The notes under the pieces are model-generated. The model was not told the origin of the DNA. It did no database searches and was given only the letters and a program-made list of their open reading frames with translations. DNA of 64,000 bases from Arthrobacter sp. 135MFCol5.1 (GTDB lineage: Bacteria; Actinomycetota; Actinomycetes; Actinomycetales; Micrococcaceae). Of the stretch, positions 28,476 through 38,063 are shown piece after piece (within the stretch, counting starts at the first letter, position 1; every line of letters begins with the position of its first letter). The position numbers were made by a program, and so were the translations under genes. Where the stretch lies: contig NZ_KB895456.1 of the NCBI RefSeq assembly GCF_000374865.1, positions 1-64,000 of the forward strand, written 5' to 3'.

Positions 28476-29479
28476 GCTTTGCTCCTTCCAAGGGACGTGC
28501 CCAGGATGCCTTCGGGCCGCAGCAGCAGCACGAGCACCAGCACCACGAAGGCCACGACGTCGGTCCACTGCGAGTTTCCGAGCAGGATCTGGCCGTAGTT
28601 GCCGATCAAGCCGAGCAGCAGTCCACCCAGCAGGGCGCCGCGGACGTTGCCGATGCCCCCGAGCACGGCTGCGGCGAAGGCCTTGATGCCGAGGACGAAT
28701 CCGCCGCTGTACTGGACACCGGAGGGGATTTTCATGACGTAGAACAATGCTGCGGCTCCTGCGAGCAGGCCCCCGATGATGAAGGTGGTAATAATGATGC
28801 GCTCTTTGTTGACACCCATCAACGTCGCGGTGTCCGGGTCCTGGGCGACTGCCCTGATGCCGCGGCCGGTGCGGGACTTGCTGATGAAACGGTCGATGCC
28901 GACCATCATGATGACGGCCGCGATGATGATCACCAGCTGCTGGGAATCGACGATGGTGCCGAAGACATCAAAGATGGGGGTGGGCCGGAACATTGTCAGC
29001 GCAAGTTCGGGGCTGGGACCGCGCCACAGGTAGATGAGGTACTGGATGGTGAACGAGGCGCCAATGGCGGTGATCAGGAAGACCAGGCGCGGGGCGTTGC
29101 GTTGCCGGAGCGGTTTATAGGCAATGCGCTCAAGCAGGAAGGCCGTGACTGCGGAGGCCAGCATGGCAAGGACCAAGGCCAGCAGCAGGTTCAGGATGAT
29201 GGCCCAGATGTCGAGGCGGGGAACGGACGGGCCGAAGCCCAGGCTGCTCAGGGTGAAGAAGACGGCGTAGCAGCCAACGATGAACACTTCAGAGTGTGCG
29301 AAGTTAATCAGGTTCAGGACGCCGTACACGAGGGTGTAGCCAAGGGCGACCAGCGCGTAGATGGCGCCGAACGTCAGGCCGTCAAAGGTGGCACTCCAGA
29401 AATTCTGGGCCAGGGACGGTATATCGAAAGTGATCCAGTCATTTTCAGTCGGGAGCAGTGGGACGAGAGAGGGAAGCAT
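28472..29479 (-). CDS. livH: Branched-chain amino-acid ABC transporter permease LivH
   Basis: The 335-residue permease has about eight hydrophobic helices. The characteristic GLTFGAIYALVALGYTLVYG near the N-terminus and RAVAQDPDTATLMGVN in the cytoplasmic loop identify LivH. I use the ATG at 29479 with AGGA eight bases upstream; a GTG eight codons earlier is possible. It follows livK after a 153-bp gap that holds a terminator. Confidence 0.94.
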   Translation of the reverse strand: MLPSLVPLLPTENDWITFDIPSLAQNFWSATFDGLTFGAIYALVALGYTLVYGVLNLINFAHSEVFIVGCYAVFFTLSSLGFGPSVPRLDIWAIILNLLLALVLAMLASAVTAFLLERIAYKPLRQRNAPRLVFLITAIGASFTIQYLIYLWRGPSPELALTMFRPTPIFDVFGTIVDSQQLVIIIAAVIMMVGIDRFISKSRTGRGIRAVAQDPDTATLMGVNKERIIITTFIIGGLLAGAAALFYVMKIPSGVQYSGGFVLGIKAFAAAVLGGIGNVRGALLGGLLLGLIGNYGQILLGNSQWTDVVAFVVLVLVLLLRPEGILGTSLGRSKA

Positions 29480-29581
29480 GGGAACATCCTGATCCAGTTG
29501 CACGGGGCCTTGTGGGCCCGGCCGAGGGACTTATGTCTAGTGACGTAGCTTGGTCCTGGGTTTGTTGCCAAGCGAAGAAAA

Positions 29582-29616
29582 GGCTGTGGGGGCCTGCAGT
29601 GCTGGCCCCCACAGCC
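29582..29616 (-). terminator. Terminator between livK and livHMGF
   Basis: A perfect 13-bp stem (29582-29594 with 29604-29616) is followed on the minus strand by TTTTCTT. It lies 17 bp past the livK stop. Partial read-through would explain a higher level of the binding protein than of the membrane components. Confidence 0.82.
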
Positions 29617-29632
29617 GATTCCCGCCGGTTTG

Positions 29633-30865
29633 CTACTCCCCGATGGGCCCGATCGGAACGATCTTCCCGTTTTCCACCTTGTAGCCGTAGACGGTCGGAG
29701 CCTGGAGCTCGCCCTTGGCATCCCACTTGTAGTGCTTGCTGAAGCCGTCCTTGTCGTAGGACTTCACCCACGACAGCAGATCTGCGCGGCTCTGCTTGCC
29801 CGCGTCGATGCCGGAAAGGAGCACCGTTGCGGCATCGTAGCCTTCGATGGAGTACGTACCGGGCTCGGCGCCCTTGGAGACGTCCTTGTAAGCGGATGCG
29901 AAGTCCGGGATCAGTTCACCCGGGAGGCAGGGGCAGGTGAAGTAGGCGTTGTTCGAGGCATCGCCTGCCTGCTTGATGAACTGGTCATCCTTGACACCGT
30001 CGGGTGCCACGAATGTTCCGGTGAATCCCTTTCCGACCAGCTGCTGGTCGAACGGTGCGCCTTCGGCGTAGTAGCCGGCGTAGAAGACGGCGTCGGCCTT
30101 GGCGTTCATGATCTTGGAAATGACTGCGGAGAAGTCCTTCTGCCCCGTGGTTACCTTCTCCGTGCCGGCCAGGGCGCTGCCCAGGCCTGCAGAGGTGGAG
30201 GTGCCCAGGCCGATGCCGTAGTCGGAGTCATCCTGGACCAGGTAGACCTTCTTGGCCCCGAGCTTGCCGGTGAGGAACTTCGCGGCGGCCGGGCCTTGGA
30301 CGGCGTCGTTGCCGAGGCCGCGGAAGAAAGTGGTCCAGCCGTTTTCGGTCAGCGTGGGGTTGGTGGCCGACGGGGTGATGTGGACCAGGCCCTTCTGCTC
30401 GAAAATGTTGCCGGTTGCCTTGGACTCGCCGGAGAACGGCAGGCCGATGACACCAAGGATGTCGGGCTCGCTCACCAACTGGGTCACCGGACCGGTGGCC
30501 TTGTTCGGGTCACCTTCGGTGTCGAACTTCTTGAACTGGACCTGGCAGCCCGGGTTGGCCTTGTTGTGCTGGTCGATGGCGAGCTGGATGCCGTTGAAGA
30601 TGTTGACGCCCAGCTGTGCGTTCGGGCCGGTCTGAGCGCCGGCATAGGCCAGCGTGGTGGTGGCCGGGCAGGTTGCCTTGCCGTCGCCGGCCGGCTTCAC
30701 CGCGCCGGAAGGAACATCCACCTTCGAAATGGCGGGGATGTTCACTTTGCTGGAGGAGCCGGAGCTTTCGGTGGTGCCGGGGCCCGCCTGGTTGGCGCAG
30801 GCCGACAGCAGCATGCTGAATGTGGCTGCTGCTGCCAACGAGGTGAGGACTTTCTTTCGGTACAT
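29633..30865 (-). CDS. livK: Branched-chain amino-acid ABC transporter substrate-binding lipoprotein
   Basis: The 410-residue protein has a lipoprotein signal peptide (MYRKKVLTSLAAAATFSMLL) with the lipobox LLSAC, a Ser-rich linker and a type I periplasmic-binding fold (TTLAYAGAQTGPNAQLG to the C-terminus) of the LivJ/LivK group. It captures leucine, isoleucine or valine at the outer face. GGAAGG lies upstream of the ATG. A CRP-like site is about 130 bp upstream. Confidence 0.93.
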   Translation of the reverse strand: MYRKKVLTSLAAAATFSMLLSACANQAGPGTTESSGSSSKVNIPAISKVDVPSGAVKPAGDGKATCPATTTLAYAGAQTGPNAQLGVNIFNGIQLAIDQHNKANPGCQVQFKKFDTEGDPNKATGPVTQLVSEPDILGVIGLPFSGESKATGNIFEQKGLVHITPSATNPTLTENGWTTFFRGLGNDAVQGPAAAKFLTGKLGAKKVYLVQDDSDYGIGLGTSTSAGLGSALAGTEKVTTGQKDFSAVISKIMNAKADAVFYAGYYAEGAPFDQQLVGKGFTGTFVAPDGVKDDQFIKQAGDASNNAYFTCPCLPGELIPDFASAYKDVSKGAEPGTYSIEGYDAATVLLSGIDAGKQSRADLLSWVKSYDKDGFSKHYKWDAKGELQAPTVYGYKVENGKIVPIGPIGE

Positions 30866-30991
30866 TTGTCTGCCTTCCGAAACAGGGCCATGCGATGCGC
30901 GTGCGGATCAATGGGGCGCTGCGGCGCCCGAAAATGGGACCAGGTATTCCTGATTTAGGTTCAAGCTAGTGCATGGAAGGCAGCGAATCTA

Positions 30992-31007
30992 AGTGACTGA
31001 GGTCACA
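30992..31007 (-). promoter_or_regulatory. CRP/GlxR-type binding site upstream of livK
   Basis: On the minus strand TGTGA-CCTCAG-TCACT matches the CRP/GlxR consensus TGTGA-N6-TCACA in nine of ten defined positions. It lies about 130 bp before the livK start and just past the tRNA terminator. Confidence 0.5.
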
Positions 31008-31044
31008 GCCTTATAACAGTCGTTGCCTATGTGGAATTAAATGG

Positions 31045-31075
31045 CGAAAGCCGCCTGCAATGCAGGCGGCTTTCG
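31045..31075 (-). terminator. Terminator downstream of the tRNA gene
   Basis: CGAAAGCCGCCTGCA (31045-31059) pairs with 31061-31075. The tip must open to form a loop. It lies 36 bp past the tRNA 3' end and may also insulate livK. Confidence 0.75.
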
Positions 31076-31111
31076 ATGGTGGGGGCGTCAGTTCCCCGTG
31101 CGTCGCAGTTG

Positions 31112-31185
31112 TACCCCAGGTGGGACTCGAACCCACAACACGCGGATTTTAAGTCCGCTGCCTCTGCCAATTGGGCTACTGGGGC
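31112..31185 (-). tRNA. tRNA-Leu (anticodon UAA), short variable loop
   Basis: The 74-nt cloverleaf folds well: acceptor GCCCCAG/CTGGGGT, D arm with GCC/GGC, anticodon stem GCGGA/TCCGC with loop CTTAAAA (anticodon TAA), five-base variable loop GTGTT, T arm GTGGG-TTCGAGT-CCCAC and discriminator A. CCA is not encoded. The anticodon reads UUA leucine codons, yet the long variable arm expected of tRNA-Leu is absent, so its charging identity deserves a check. Confidence 0.85.
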
Positions 31186-31226
31186 GCCGGGTCAATGGTA
31201 CCTGCCGGCGACGTATTGCCGGGAAA

Positions 31227-31272
31227 CGCCGACGGCGGCCGTCCCCGGGAAAGGGGACAGCCGCCGTCGGCG
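31227..31272 (-). terminator. Terminator after ndh
   Basis: A perfect 13-bp stem (CGCCGACGGCGGC, 31227-31239, with 31260-31272) and an inner TCCCC/GGGGA stem form a long hairpin 10 bp past the ndh stop. Confidence 0.75.
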
Positions 31273-31282
31273 TGCTGAAGCG

Positions 31283-32749
31283 CTACTTGGCGTTTGCCGC
31301 CACCGTTTCCTTCGGAGCGGTCGTGGCGGATGAACCGGAGCCGGACGCAGGAACGGCTGCGGGTGCAGCCGCAGGCTTGGGAGCCGGGGTGGCCGCCGCG
31401 ACGAAGGCGCCGCGCGGGTTGTCCAGGTCCAGCAGCTGCGTGGTGTCGCGGCCGGCAAAGAAGCTGATGATCCAGTTCAGGATGACGCGGAACTTGCGCT
31501 CAACGGTGGGCATGGCCATGCCGTGGTAACCGCGGTGTGCCAGCCAGGCAAGGCCGCCCTTGAGGCCGATCCGGCCCAGGAGGTTGATGTTGGCAACACC
31601 CTTCCATTCGCCGAAGCCGGCCACGGCACCGAGGTTCTTGTGCTTGTAGTCCCCCAGCGGCTTTTCCCAGCGCGAGGCCCAGAGGTTCTTCGCGAGGCGC
31701 TTGGCTTGGCGGAGGGCGTGCTGGGCGTTCGGGACGCAGGTGCCGTCCGGGAGGCCCTTCCCGGTGAGGTCCGGAACAGCCGCGATGTCACCGGCTGCCC
31801 AGGCGTTCTCCACGATGCCTTCGTCGCCGGCGATGCGCAGGTCCGGCAGGACGCGGACGCGGCCGCGCGGCTCGAGCGGGAAGTCGGTGGAACGGACCAT
31901 GGGGTTGGCCTGCACGCCTGCAGTCCACACCAGGGTGTCGGCCTCGAATTCCTGCGCGGGCGTCTTGTCCGGCAGGTTGATGAGTTTCAGGCTGCCCTCG
32001 GCGCTGTCCAGCGACGTGTTCAGCAGTACCTCGATGCCACGGCTGCGGAGGTGCTCCACGACCCAGTCGGCCTGCTTGGCGGTGACCTCGGGCATGATGC
32101 GGCCCATGGCTTCAACCAGGACGAAGCGGATTTCCTCTTGCTTGACGCGCGGGTTGTTGCGCACGGCGGCGCGGGCGAGGTCTTCCATTTCGGTAATGCA
32201 CTCGATGCCGGCGAAGCCGCCGCCGACCACCACGAAGGTGAGGGCCTTGGCGCGAGCAGCGGGGTCCGTCATGGTGGAGGCAACTTCGATGCGCTCCAGC
32301 AACTTGTTGCGCAGGGCAACGGCTTCTTCGATGGTCTTCAGGCCGATGCCCTTGTCCGCCAGGCCCTTGATGGGGAACGTGCGGGTGATGGCGCCGGCTG
32401 CGAGGACGACGTCGAAATAGGGAACCTCAAAGTTTTCGCCGCCGTCGGCGGGTGCCACCACAGCCGTCCGGTTGACGTGGTCGATCGAGGTGACGCGGCC
32501 CTGGATCAGTTCCGTCTGCTTGAGGTGCTGGCGGTGGGACACCACCGCGTGGCGGGCTTCGATGTTGCCGCCGGCCACTTCGGGAAGGAAGGGCTGGTAA
32601 GTCATGTAGGGCAGGGGATCAACGACGGTGACGATGCCACCGGCATTCGCGATCTTCTTCTGCAGTTTCAGTGCTACGTACAGGCCGACGTACCCGCCGC
32701 CGACGACGAGTACCCTGGGACGGTCCTGGAGCTGTGGGGTGGTTGCCAT
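31283..32749 (-). CDS. ndh: Type II NADH dehydrogenase (NAD(P)/FAD-dependent oxidoreductase)
   Basis: NDH-2 passes electrons from NADH to quinone at the inner membrane face without pumping protons. The 488-residue protein has two Rossmann motifs, VLVVGGGYVGLYVA (13-26) for FAD and FVVVGGGFAGIECI for NADH, the family TYQPFLPEVAGG segment, and an amphipathic C-terminal membrane anchor near VILNWIISFFAG. An Ala/Pro-rich tail of about 50 residues follows. The start appears leaderless, with a -10 TATCCT and a palindrome just upstream. Confidence 0.92.
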   Translation of the reverse strand: MATTPQLQDRPRVLVVGGGYVGLYVALKLQKKIANAGGIVTVVDPLPYMTYQPFLPEVAGGNIEARHAVVSHRQHLKQTELIQGRVTSIDHVNRTAVVAPADGGENFEVPYFDVVLAAGAITRTFPIKGLADKGIGLKTIEEAVALRNKLLERIEVASTMTDPAARAKALTFVVVGGGFAGIECITEMEDLARAAVRNNPRVKQEEIRFVLVEAMGRIMPEVTAKQADWVVEHLRSRGIEVLLNTSLDSAEGSLKLINLPDKTPAQEFEADTLVWTAGVQANPMVRSTDFPLEPRGRVRVLPDLRIAGDEGIVENAWAAGDIAAVPDLTGKGLPDGTCVPNAQHALRQAKRLAKNLWASRWEKPLGDYKHKNLGAVAGFGEWKGVANINLLGRIGLKGGLAWLAHRGYHGMAMPTVERKFRVILNWIISFFAGRDTTQLLDLDNPRGAFVAAATPAPKPAAAPAAVPASGSGSSATTAPKETVAANAK

Positions 32750-32755
32750 AGTTTA

Positions 32756-32784
32756 AGGATAGCGCAGTTTGTGAAAATCTTCAC
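32756..32784 (-). promoter_or_regulatory. ndh promoter with palindromic operator candidate
   Basis: TATCCT (32756-32761, minus strand) ends six bases before the ATG at 32749. The palindrome GTGAA-AATC-TTCAC (32771-32784) lies where the -35 region should be, so a regulator there would control ndh. Confidence 0.45.
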
Positions 32785-34199
32785 TAACTTGGTCGCTGGT
32801 CCGTAACGTGACGTTCCCGGGGCAGATCCACCCGTTCCACCACTCCTGTGTCCGGGTCCTCCCTGGCCAGGGCCGGGTTGCGGGATGCCCGCCTGAGCTG
32901 GAAGGCCGCTGCCGCGATGATGGCCACGAACAGGGCGGCGAAACCAATCACGACGGCGGCGCCGATGGCACTGTCGCGCTGCGAGGGGGCCTTGGCGGCG
33001 GGGACGGTTGCCTCCGGCAGGGTTGGCGCGGCGCTGGGCACCGGTGTGGCGGAGGGAAGCGGGGTTGCCGGTGCTGCGTTGCCGCGCCGGTGGACCCGGA
33101 TCCATTCGGCAATGGTGCCCAGCGGGTTCACCGACACTTCCGGGACCTCTGCCTTGAGGGCGGCCTCCGCGTTGAGGATGCCGTAGCCGTACAGCGGGTC
33201 CTTTCCGGGGGCCCCGGCATCCTTCGCCGTTGAGACGATCCTGTTAATGACCTGCTCGGCACTCATGTCCGGCCATTTGGACCGGATCAGGGCGGCCACC
33301 CCGGCAACGATCGGCGTGGACCCTGACGTTCCGGCCCACTCCGCGTAGCTCCCGCCGGGGAGCCCGCCCACCAGGTTCTCCGCAGGCGCGGCCACCCCGA
33401 TGCTGATCCCCTGCGAGGAAGCATCCACGCTGGCGGTGTTCTTGCGGTCCAGGCCGGCGACGGTGAGGACACCGGGAATGGTTGCGGGAGCGCCCACCTG
33501 GGTGTTGCCGCCTACCCGGTTGCCGGCCGCGGCCACGATGACCACGTCCTTTTGTTCGGCATACAGGAACGCCGCATCCCAGCTTTGGGGCCATTGGGGT
33601 GTGGTGCTGCCGAGCGAAATGTTGATGACCTTGGCACCGTTGTCCACGGCCCAGCGGACGGCCTCTGGAATCTGGTCCTGGTCGCTCTTGCCGGAAGGGT
33701 TCGGCGAACCCAGCCAGGTGGACACGGAAAGGAGCTGCGCTTCCGGCGCCACGCCCATGATCCCGTCCGGCGGCGTGCCGGCGGGCCCGGGGCTGGGGCT
33801 GGGGCTGGGCGAGGGACTGGCCGGCTGGTGCCCGCGGCCTGCCAGCATGGTGGCCACCAAGGTGCCGTGTTCGGGCTTGGAACCGACGCTTTTCTGGCCG
33901 TCCGGCTGGCCGGATCCGGACGCGTCATAGCCGCCGGTGACCACACCTTTGAGGTCCGGGTGCTGGGCGTCTATGCCGCTGTCGATGACGGCTACCTTGA
34001 CTCCGGCGCCCTTGGAGACCTCCCAGGCCTTGGTGATGCCGGAATCTGCCAGCCAATATTCCTTGTCGCGCCAATCGTCGGCCTTGGCGGCCGGGGCGGT
34101 AAAGAGGCCGGCGCACAGGCAACATGCTGCGAGCAGGACAGCGACAAGGGCCGCGGCGGCCCGGCGCGCAGGCGGGGTCGGAGCTGGGGTGGACTGCAT
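32784..34199 (-). CDS. Mycosin-like S8 serine protease, membrane anchored
   Basis: The 471-residue protein has a signal peptide (cut near AAKA at residue 40), a subtilase domain with Asp73 (AVIDSGIDAQHPDL), His111 (PEHGTLVATMLAG) and Ser292 (GTSGSTPIVAG), a Pro/Ser-repeat insertion at 126-140, a Pro-rich linker and a C-terminal membrane helix. This is the mycosin (MycP) layout known from type VII secretion, but no ESX gene is in view. The ATG at 34199 lies four bases past the ppx stop. Confidence 0.88.
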   Translation of the reverse strand: MQSTPAPTPPARRAAAALVAVLLAACCLCAGLFTAPAAKADDWRDKEYWLADSGITKAWEVSKGAGVKVAVIDSGIDAQHPDLKGVVTGGYDASGSGQPDGQKSVGSKPEHGTLVATMLAGRGHQPASPSPSPSPSPGPAGTPPDGIMGVAPEAQLLSVSTWLGSPNPSGKSDQDQIPEAVRWAVDNGAKVINISLGSTTPQWPQSWDAAFLYAEQKDVVIVAAAGNRVGGNTQVGAPATIPGVLTVAGLDRKNTASVDASSQGISIGVAAPAENLVGGLPGGSYAEWAGTSGSTPIVAGVAALIRSKWPDMSAEQVINRIVSTAKDAGAPGKDPLYGYGILNAEAALKAEVPEVSVNPLGTIAEWIRVHRRGNAAPATPLPSATPVPSAAPTLPEATVPAAKAPSQRDSAIGAAVVIGFAALFVAIIAAAAFQLRRASRNPALAREDPDTGVVERVDLPRERHVTDQRPS

Positions 34200-34203
34200 G
34201 CGG

Positions 34204-35151
34204 CTAGCCGATGCCCAGGGCGATGCCGTCAAGGATGTCGTGCTCGCTCGCGGTGGCGGAGGTGATCCTGCCGCCGGTCAGCGTGCCCATCCGTTCCAGG
34301 ATGCGGCGCCATACCAGTCCCCCGGCGCCAATCACATCCACCCGGCCCGGGTGCATGTACGGCAGGTCCGCGCGCCGGGCGCGGGTCATCTCGAGCAGGT
34401 CACCGGCCGCGGCCGTGACGACCTCGATGGGCAGCTCAGCGCCGTGGATGGCCTGCGGCGAATATTCGGGCAGGCGGAGGGCGTGCGCAGTGATGGTGGT
34501 GACGGACCCGGCCACACCGACGACGGCGGTGGCGCGTTCGAGCGGAACGTCGCGTCCGGCGCGGGCCAGGGCGGCGTCAACGTCGGCTTCGGCGGCCGCC
34601 ACCTGTTCGGCGGTGGGCGGATCATCGCGCAGGTGCCGCTCCGTGAGGCGGACACAGCCAATGTCCACGGACTTGGCGGCCGTGACCCCGGCCGCGGTGC
34701 CGAGGACAAATTCGGTGCTTCCGCCGCCGAGGTCGACCACCAGGACTTCGCGGCCGTCGAGGATGGGCAGCACACTGCTGGCGCCGGCGAAGGACAGGGC
34801 CGCTTCCTCGTCACCGGAGATGACCTCAGGTTCGACTCCCAGCAGCTCCCGGATGCCGTCCACGAAGACGTCACGGTTGCGCGCGTCGCGGCTTGCCGAG
34901 GTCGCGACGAACCGGGTGCGTTCCGCCCCGTGCTCACGGATGAGGCGGGCATAGTCGGCGGCGGCGGCAAAGGTGCGTTCCAGCGCTTCCGGAGCCAGCT
35001 CGCCCGTGGCGTCCACCCCCTGGCCCAACCGGACCACGCGCATTTCCCGGACAACGTCGGTCAGGGCCGCGCTGCCGCTGCTGCGGTCGATATCCGCGAT
35101 CAGGAGCCGGATGGAGTTGGTGCCGCAGTCGATGGCGGCCACGCGCGTCAT
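34204..35151 (-). CDS. ppx: Ppx/GppA-family exopolyphosphatase/pppGpp phosphohydrolase
   Basis: The 315-residue protein has the sugar-kinase-like ATPase fold motifs: AAIDCGTNSIRLLIAD at the N-terminus and LVVDLGGGSTEFVLG near residue 137. It hydrolyses polyphosphate or pppGpp; the short form lacks the C-terminal HD extension of E. coli Ppx. The ATG at 35151 overlaps the DUF501 stop (ATGA), which fixes the start. This gene order (ftsB-like, DUF501, ppx) is common in actinobacteria. Confidence 0.92.
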   Translation of the reverse strand: MTRVAAIDCGTNSIRLLIADIDRSSGSAALTDVVREMRVVRLGQGVDATGELAPEALERTFAAAADYARLIREHGAERTRFVATSASRDARNRDVFVDGIRELLGVEPEVISGDEEAALSFAGASSVLPILDGREVLVVDLGGGSTEFVLGTAAGVTAAKSVDIGCVRLTERHLRDDPPTAEQVAAAEADVDAALARAGRDVPLERATAVVGVAGSVTTITAHALRLPEYSPQAIHGAELPIEVVTAAAGDLLEMTRARRADLPYMHPGRVDVIGAGGLVWRRILERMGTLTGGRITSATASEHDILDGIALGIG

Positions 35152-35819
35152 TCCGCCACCCCGGCGTCGCGGGAAGGCTTGCGGACGGGCGCAGGGCGGC
35201 CGACGATGCCCGGCAGGCCCTGGGGGCCGTGGCGGCTGAGGTCCCTGGACGGGGCTTCCCCGGTGGTGTCCCAGGCGCCGTCGCAGTAGCACTTGTCCGC
35301 CGTCCACCACTCGCTGATCATTCCAAGGGCCTGGTCGCCGAGCGGGTTGACGCCGGGACCGGACGCCAGGGAGTGGCCCACCAGGACGTGCAGGCACTTG
35401 ACGCGTACGGGCATACCCCCGGCCGAGACGCCGTCGATTTCCGGCACCGGGCCGATGCCGGAACGCTCGCCGATCGCATTCCGGGCGGCCAGGTATTCGT
35501 CATGGGCCGAACGGTAGGCCGCCGCGAGCGCGGGGTCCCCGGCGAGCTGGTCATTCATCTCATTCATGACGCCTGAGGCTTCCAGCCGGGACACTGCGGA
35601 GGTGATCACCGGGTGGGTCAGGTAGAACGTGGTGGGGAACGGGGTCCCGTTGCTGAGCCGGGGTGCGGTCGCGGCGACCAGCGGGTTGCCACAGACGCAC
35701 CGCGCCGGAATTTCCACGACATCGCGGACAGGACGCCCCAGCTGCCTGCTCAGTACGTCAAGGTCGTGTGCTGTCGGTTGGCGGGATTCGTCCCGGGCGG
35801 CTTCCGTGCTGTGTTCCAT
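35148..35819 (-). CDS. DUF501 domain protein
   Basis: The 223-residue soluble protein contains the DUF501 core (LSRQLGRPVRDVVEIPARCVCGNPLVAATAPRL, TTFYLTHP, GGMPVRVKCLHVLVGHSLA, GINPLGD-like GVNPLGDQAL). Cysteines occur in CVCG and near the C-terminus in DKCYCDG and may bind metal. The function is unknown. It is 27 bp downstream of the FtsB/DivIC-like gene and overlaps ppx. Confidence 0.9.
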   Translation of the reverse strand: MEHSTEAARDESRQPTAHDLDVLSRQLGRPVRDVVEIPARCVCGNPLVAATAPRLSNGTPFPTTFYLTHPVITSAVSRLEASGVMNEMNDQLAGDPALAAAYRSAHDEYLAARNAIGERSGIGPVPEIDGVSAGGMPVRVKCLHVLVGHSLASGPGVNPLGDQALGMISEWWTADKCYCDGAWDTTGEAPSRDLSRHGPQGLPGIVGRPAPVRKPSRDAGVAE

Positions 35820-35846
35820 TGTCGCGGGCCGTCCTTCCTGTGCGGT

Positions 35847-36527
35847 TCAGTCTGTGGCCGCACGCCTGATGGACTCCCACAGGGAATCCACCCACGGCAG
35901 ATCGGCGGGGTCTTGTGCTGTTGCGCCGGCGGGGCTACTGCTTTCTCCAGCCGGTTCATCGCTGCCAAAAACCCAGTAGCCGGTTTCGCCCGGCATAACC
36001 ATGTTAATGCGGTCGCGGGCCTGCTGCTTGACGTAGTTGGGGTCCTGCCACCGCGAAACCTGCTGCCGGAGGGCATCACCCTGGGCCTGGCGTGCGGCGA
36101 TATCGGCGTTCAGCGCGTCGATTTCGGCCTTTTTGTCGAAGAAGATCTTCACCGTGGGCGCCAGCATGATGGTGATGGCCACCATCACCACGGCCAGGGC
36201 CAGCATGCGGCCGGAGAACGCCTTGGCGGGGACAGGGTGCTGATCGTCATCGCCGCCCCGGCCGTCCTTGCCGTCAACGGAGCTGCTGCCCTTGCGTCCG
36301 GCGGACGTCTTCGTCGTGGTTGCGTCCCCCGGTTTTCCGGCGGGCCGGGCTGCAGTTCCGCGGCTCCCGTAGCCGTGCCCCGGTGACGCGCCTGCTGTGC
36401 CGGCGTCCTTCGCCGGGCGGAAATCCGCCCGGATGACCTCGGCCCCGCCGGAGGTACCGTCGTCGGCCGTATCCTTTGCCGGACGTGCGGGGGCGACCTT
36501 GGGAACTTTGGGGCGGCGGGTAGCCAT
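35847..36527 (-). CDS. FtsB/DivIC-like septum formation initiator protein
   Basis: The 226-residue protein has a long, disordered, basic Ala/Gly-rich N-terminus (about 110 residues), one membrane helix (LALAVVMVAITIMLAPTVKI) and an extracytoplasmic coiled coil (FFDKKAEIDALNADIAARQAQGDALRQQVSRW) followed by a short acidic tail, the architecture of FtsB/DivIC proteins that bridge FtsQ and FtsL in the divisome. The ATG at 36527 has AGGAG a few bases upstream. It lies downstream of eno, as usual. Confidence 0.88.
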   Translation of the reverse strand: MATRRPKVPKVAPARPAKDTADDGTSGGAEVIRADFRPAKDAGTAGASPGHGYGSRGTAARPAGKPGDATTTKTSAGRKGSSSVDGKDGRGGDDDQHPVPAKAFSGRMLALAVVMVAITIMLAPTVKIFFDKKAEIDALNADIAARQAQGDALRQQVSRWQDPNYVKQQARDRINMVMPGETGYWVFGSDEPAGESSSPAGATAQDPADLPWVDSLWESIRRAATD

Positions 36528-36611
36528 GACACTCCTGAAACGCAGCCTCCCTGGGCCGCCACTATCTGTGCTGGACAAACACTGCTGGGACCATTGCTGC
36601 GAAAAGCAACA

Positions 36612-36645
36612 GCGGTGGCTATGGTCTTCCAACCATAGCCACCGC
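36612..36645 (-). terminator. Terminator after eno
   Basis: GCGGTGGCTATGG (36612-36624) pairs perfectly with 36633-36645 around an eight-base loop. A T-rich stretch (TGTTGCTTTTC) follows on the minus strand. It separates eno from the ftsB-like operon. Confidence 0.82.
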
Positions 36646-36664
36646 CGATGGGTTTAGCCGGTTA

Positions 36665-37966
<1,302 letters not shown>

Positions 37967-38063
37967 TTAACGGGGGGAATCAGGCAGAAAACTCGACGTA
38001 CTCGTCAGGGACTAGCGTAGTCGAGAGTGCTCCGGGTTACTCAAACCGGTCAAGGCCCGGACG

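Noticed and set aside
28298..29548. 416-codon plus-strand frame opposite livM and livH
   Set aside because: Composition is Gln/Asp/Gly-rich without motifs, and it is antisense to well-supported permease genes.
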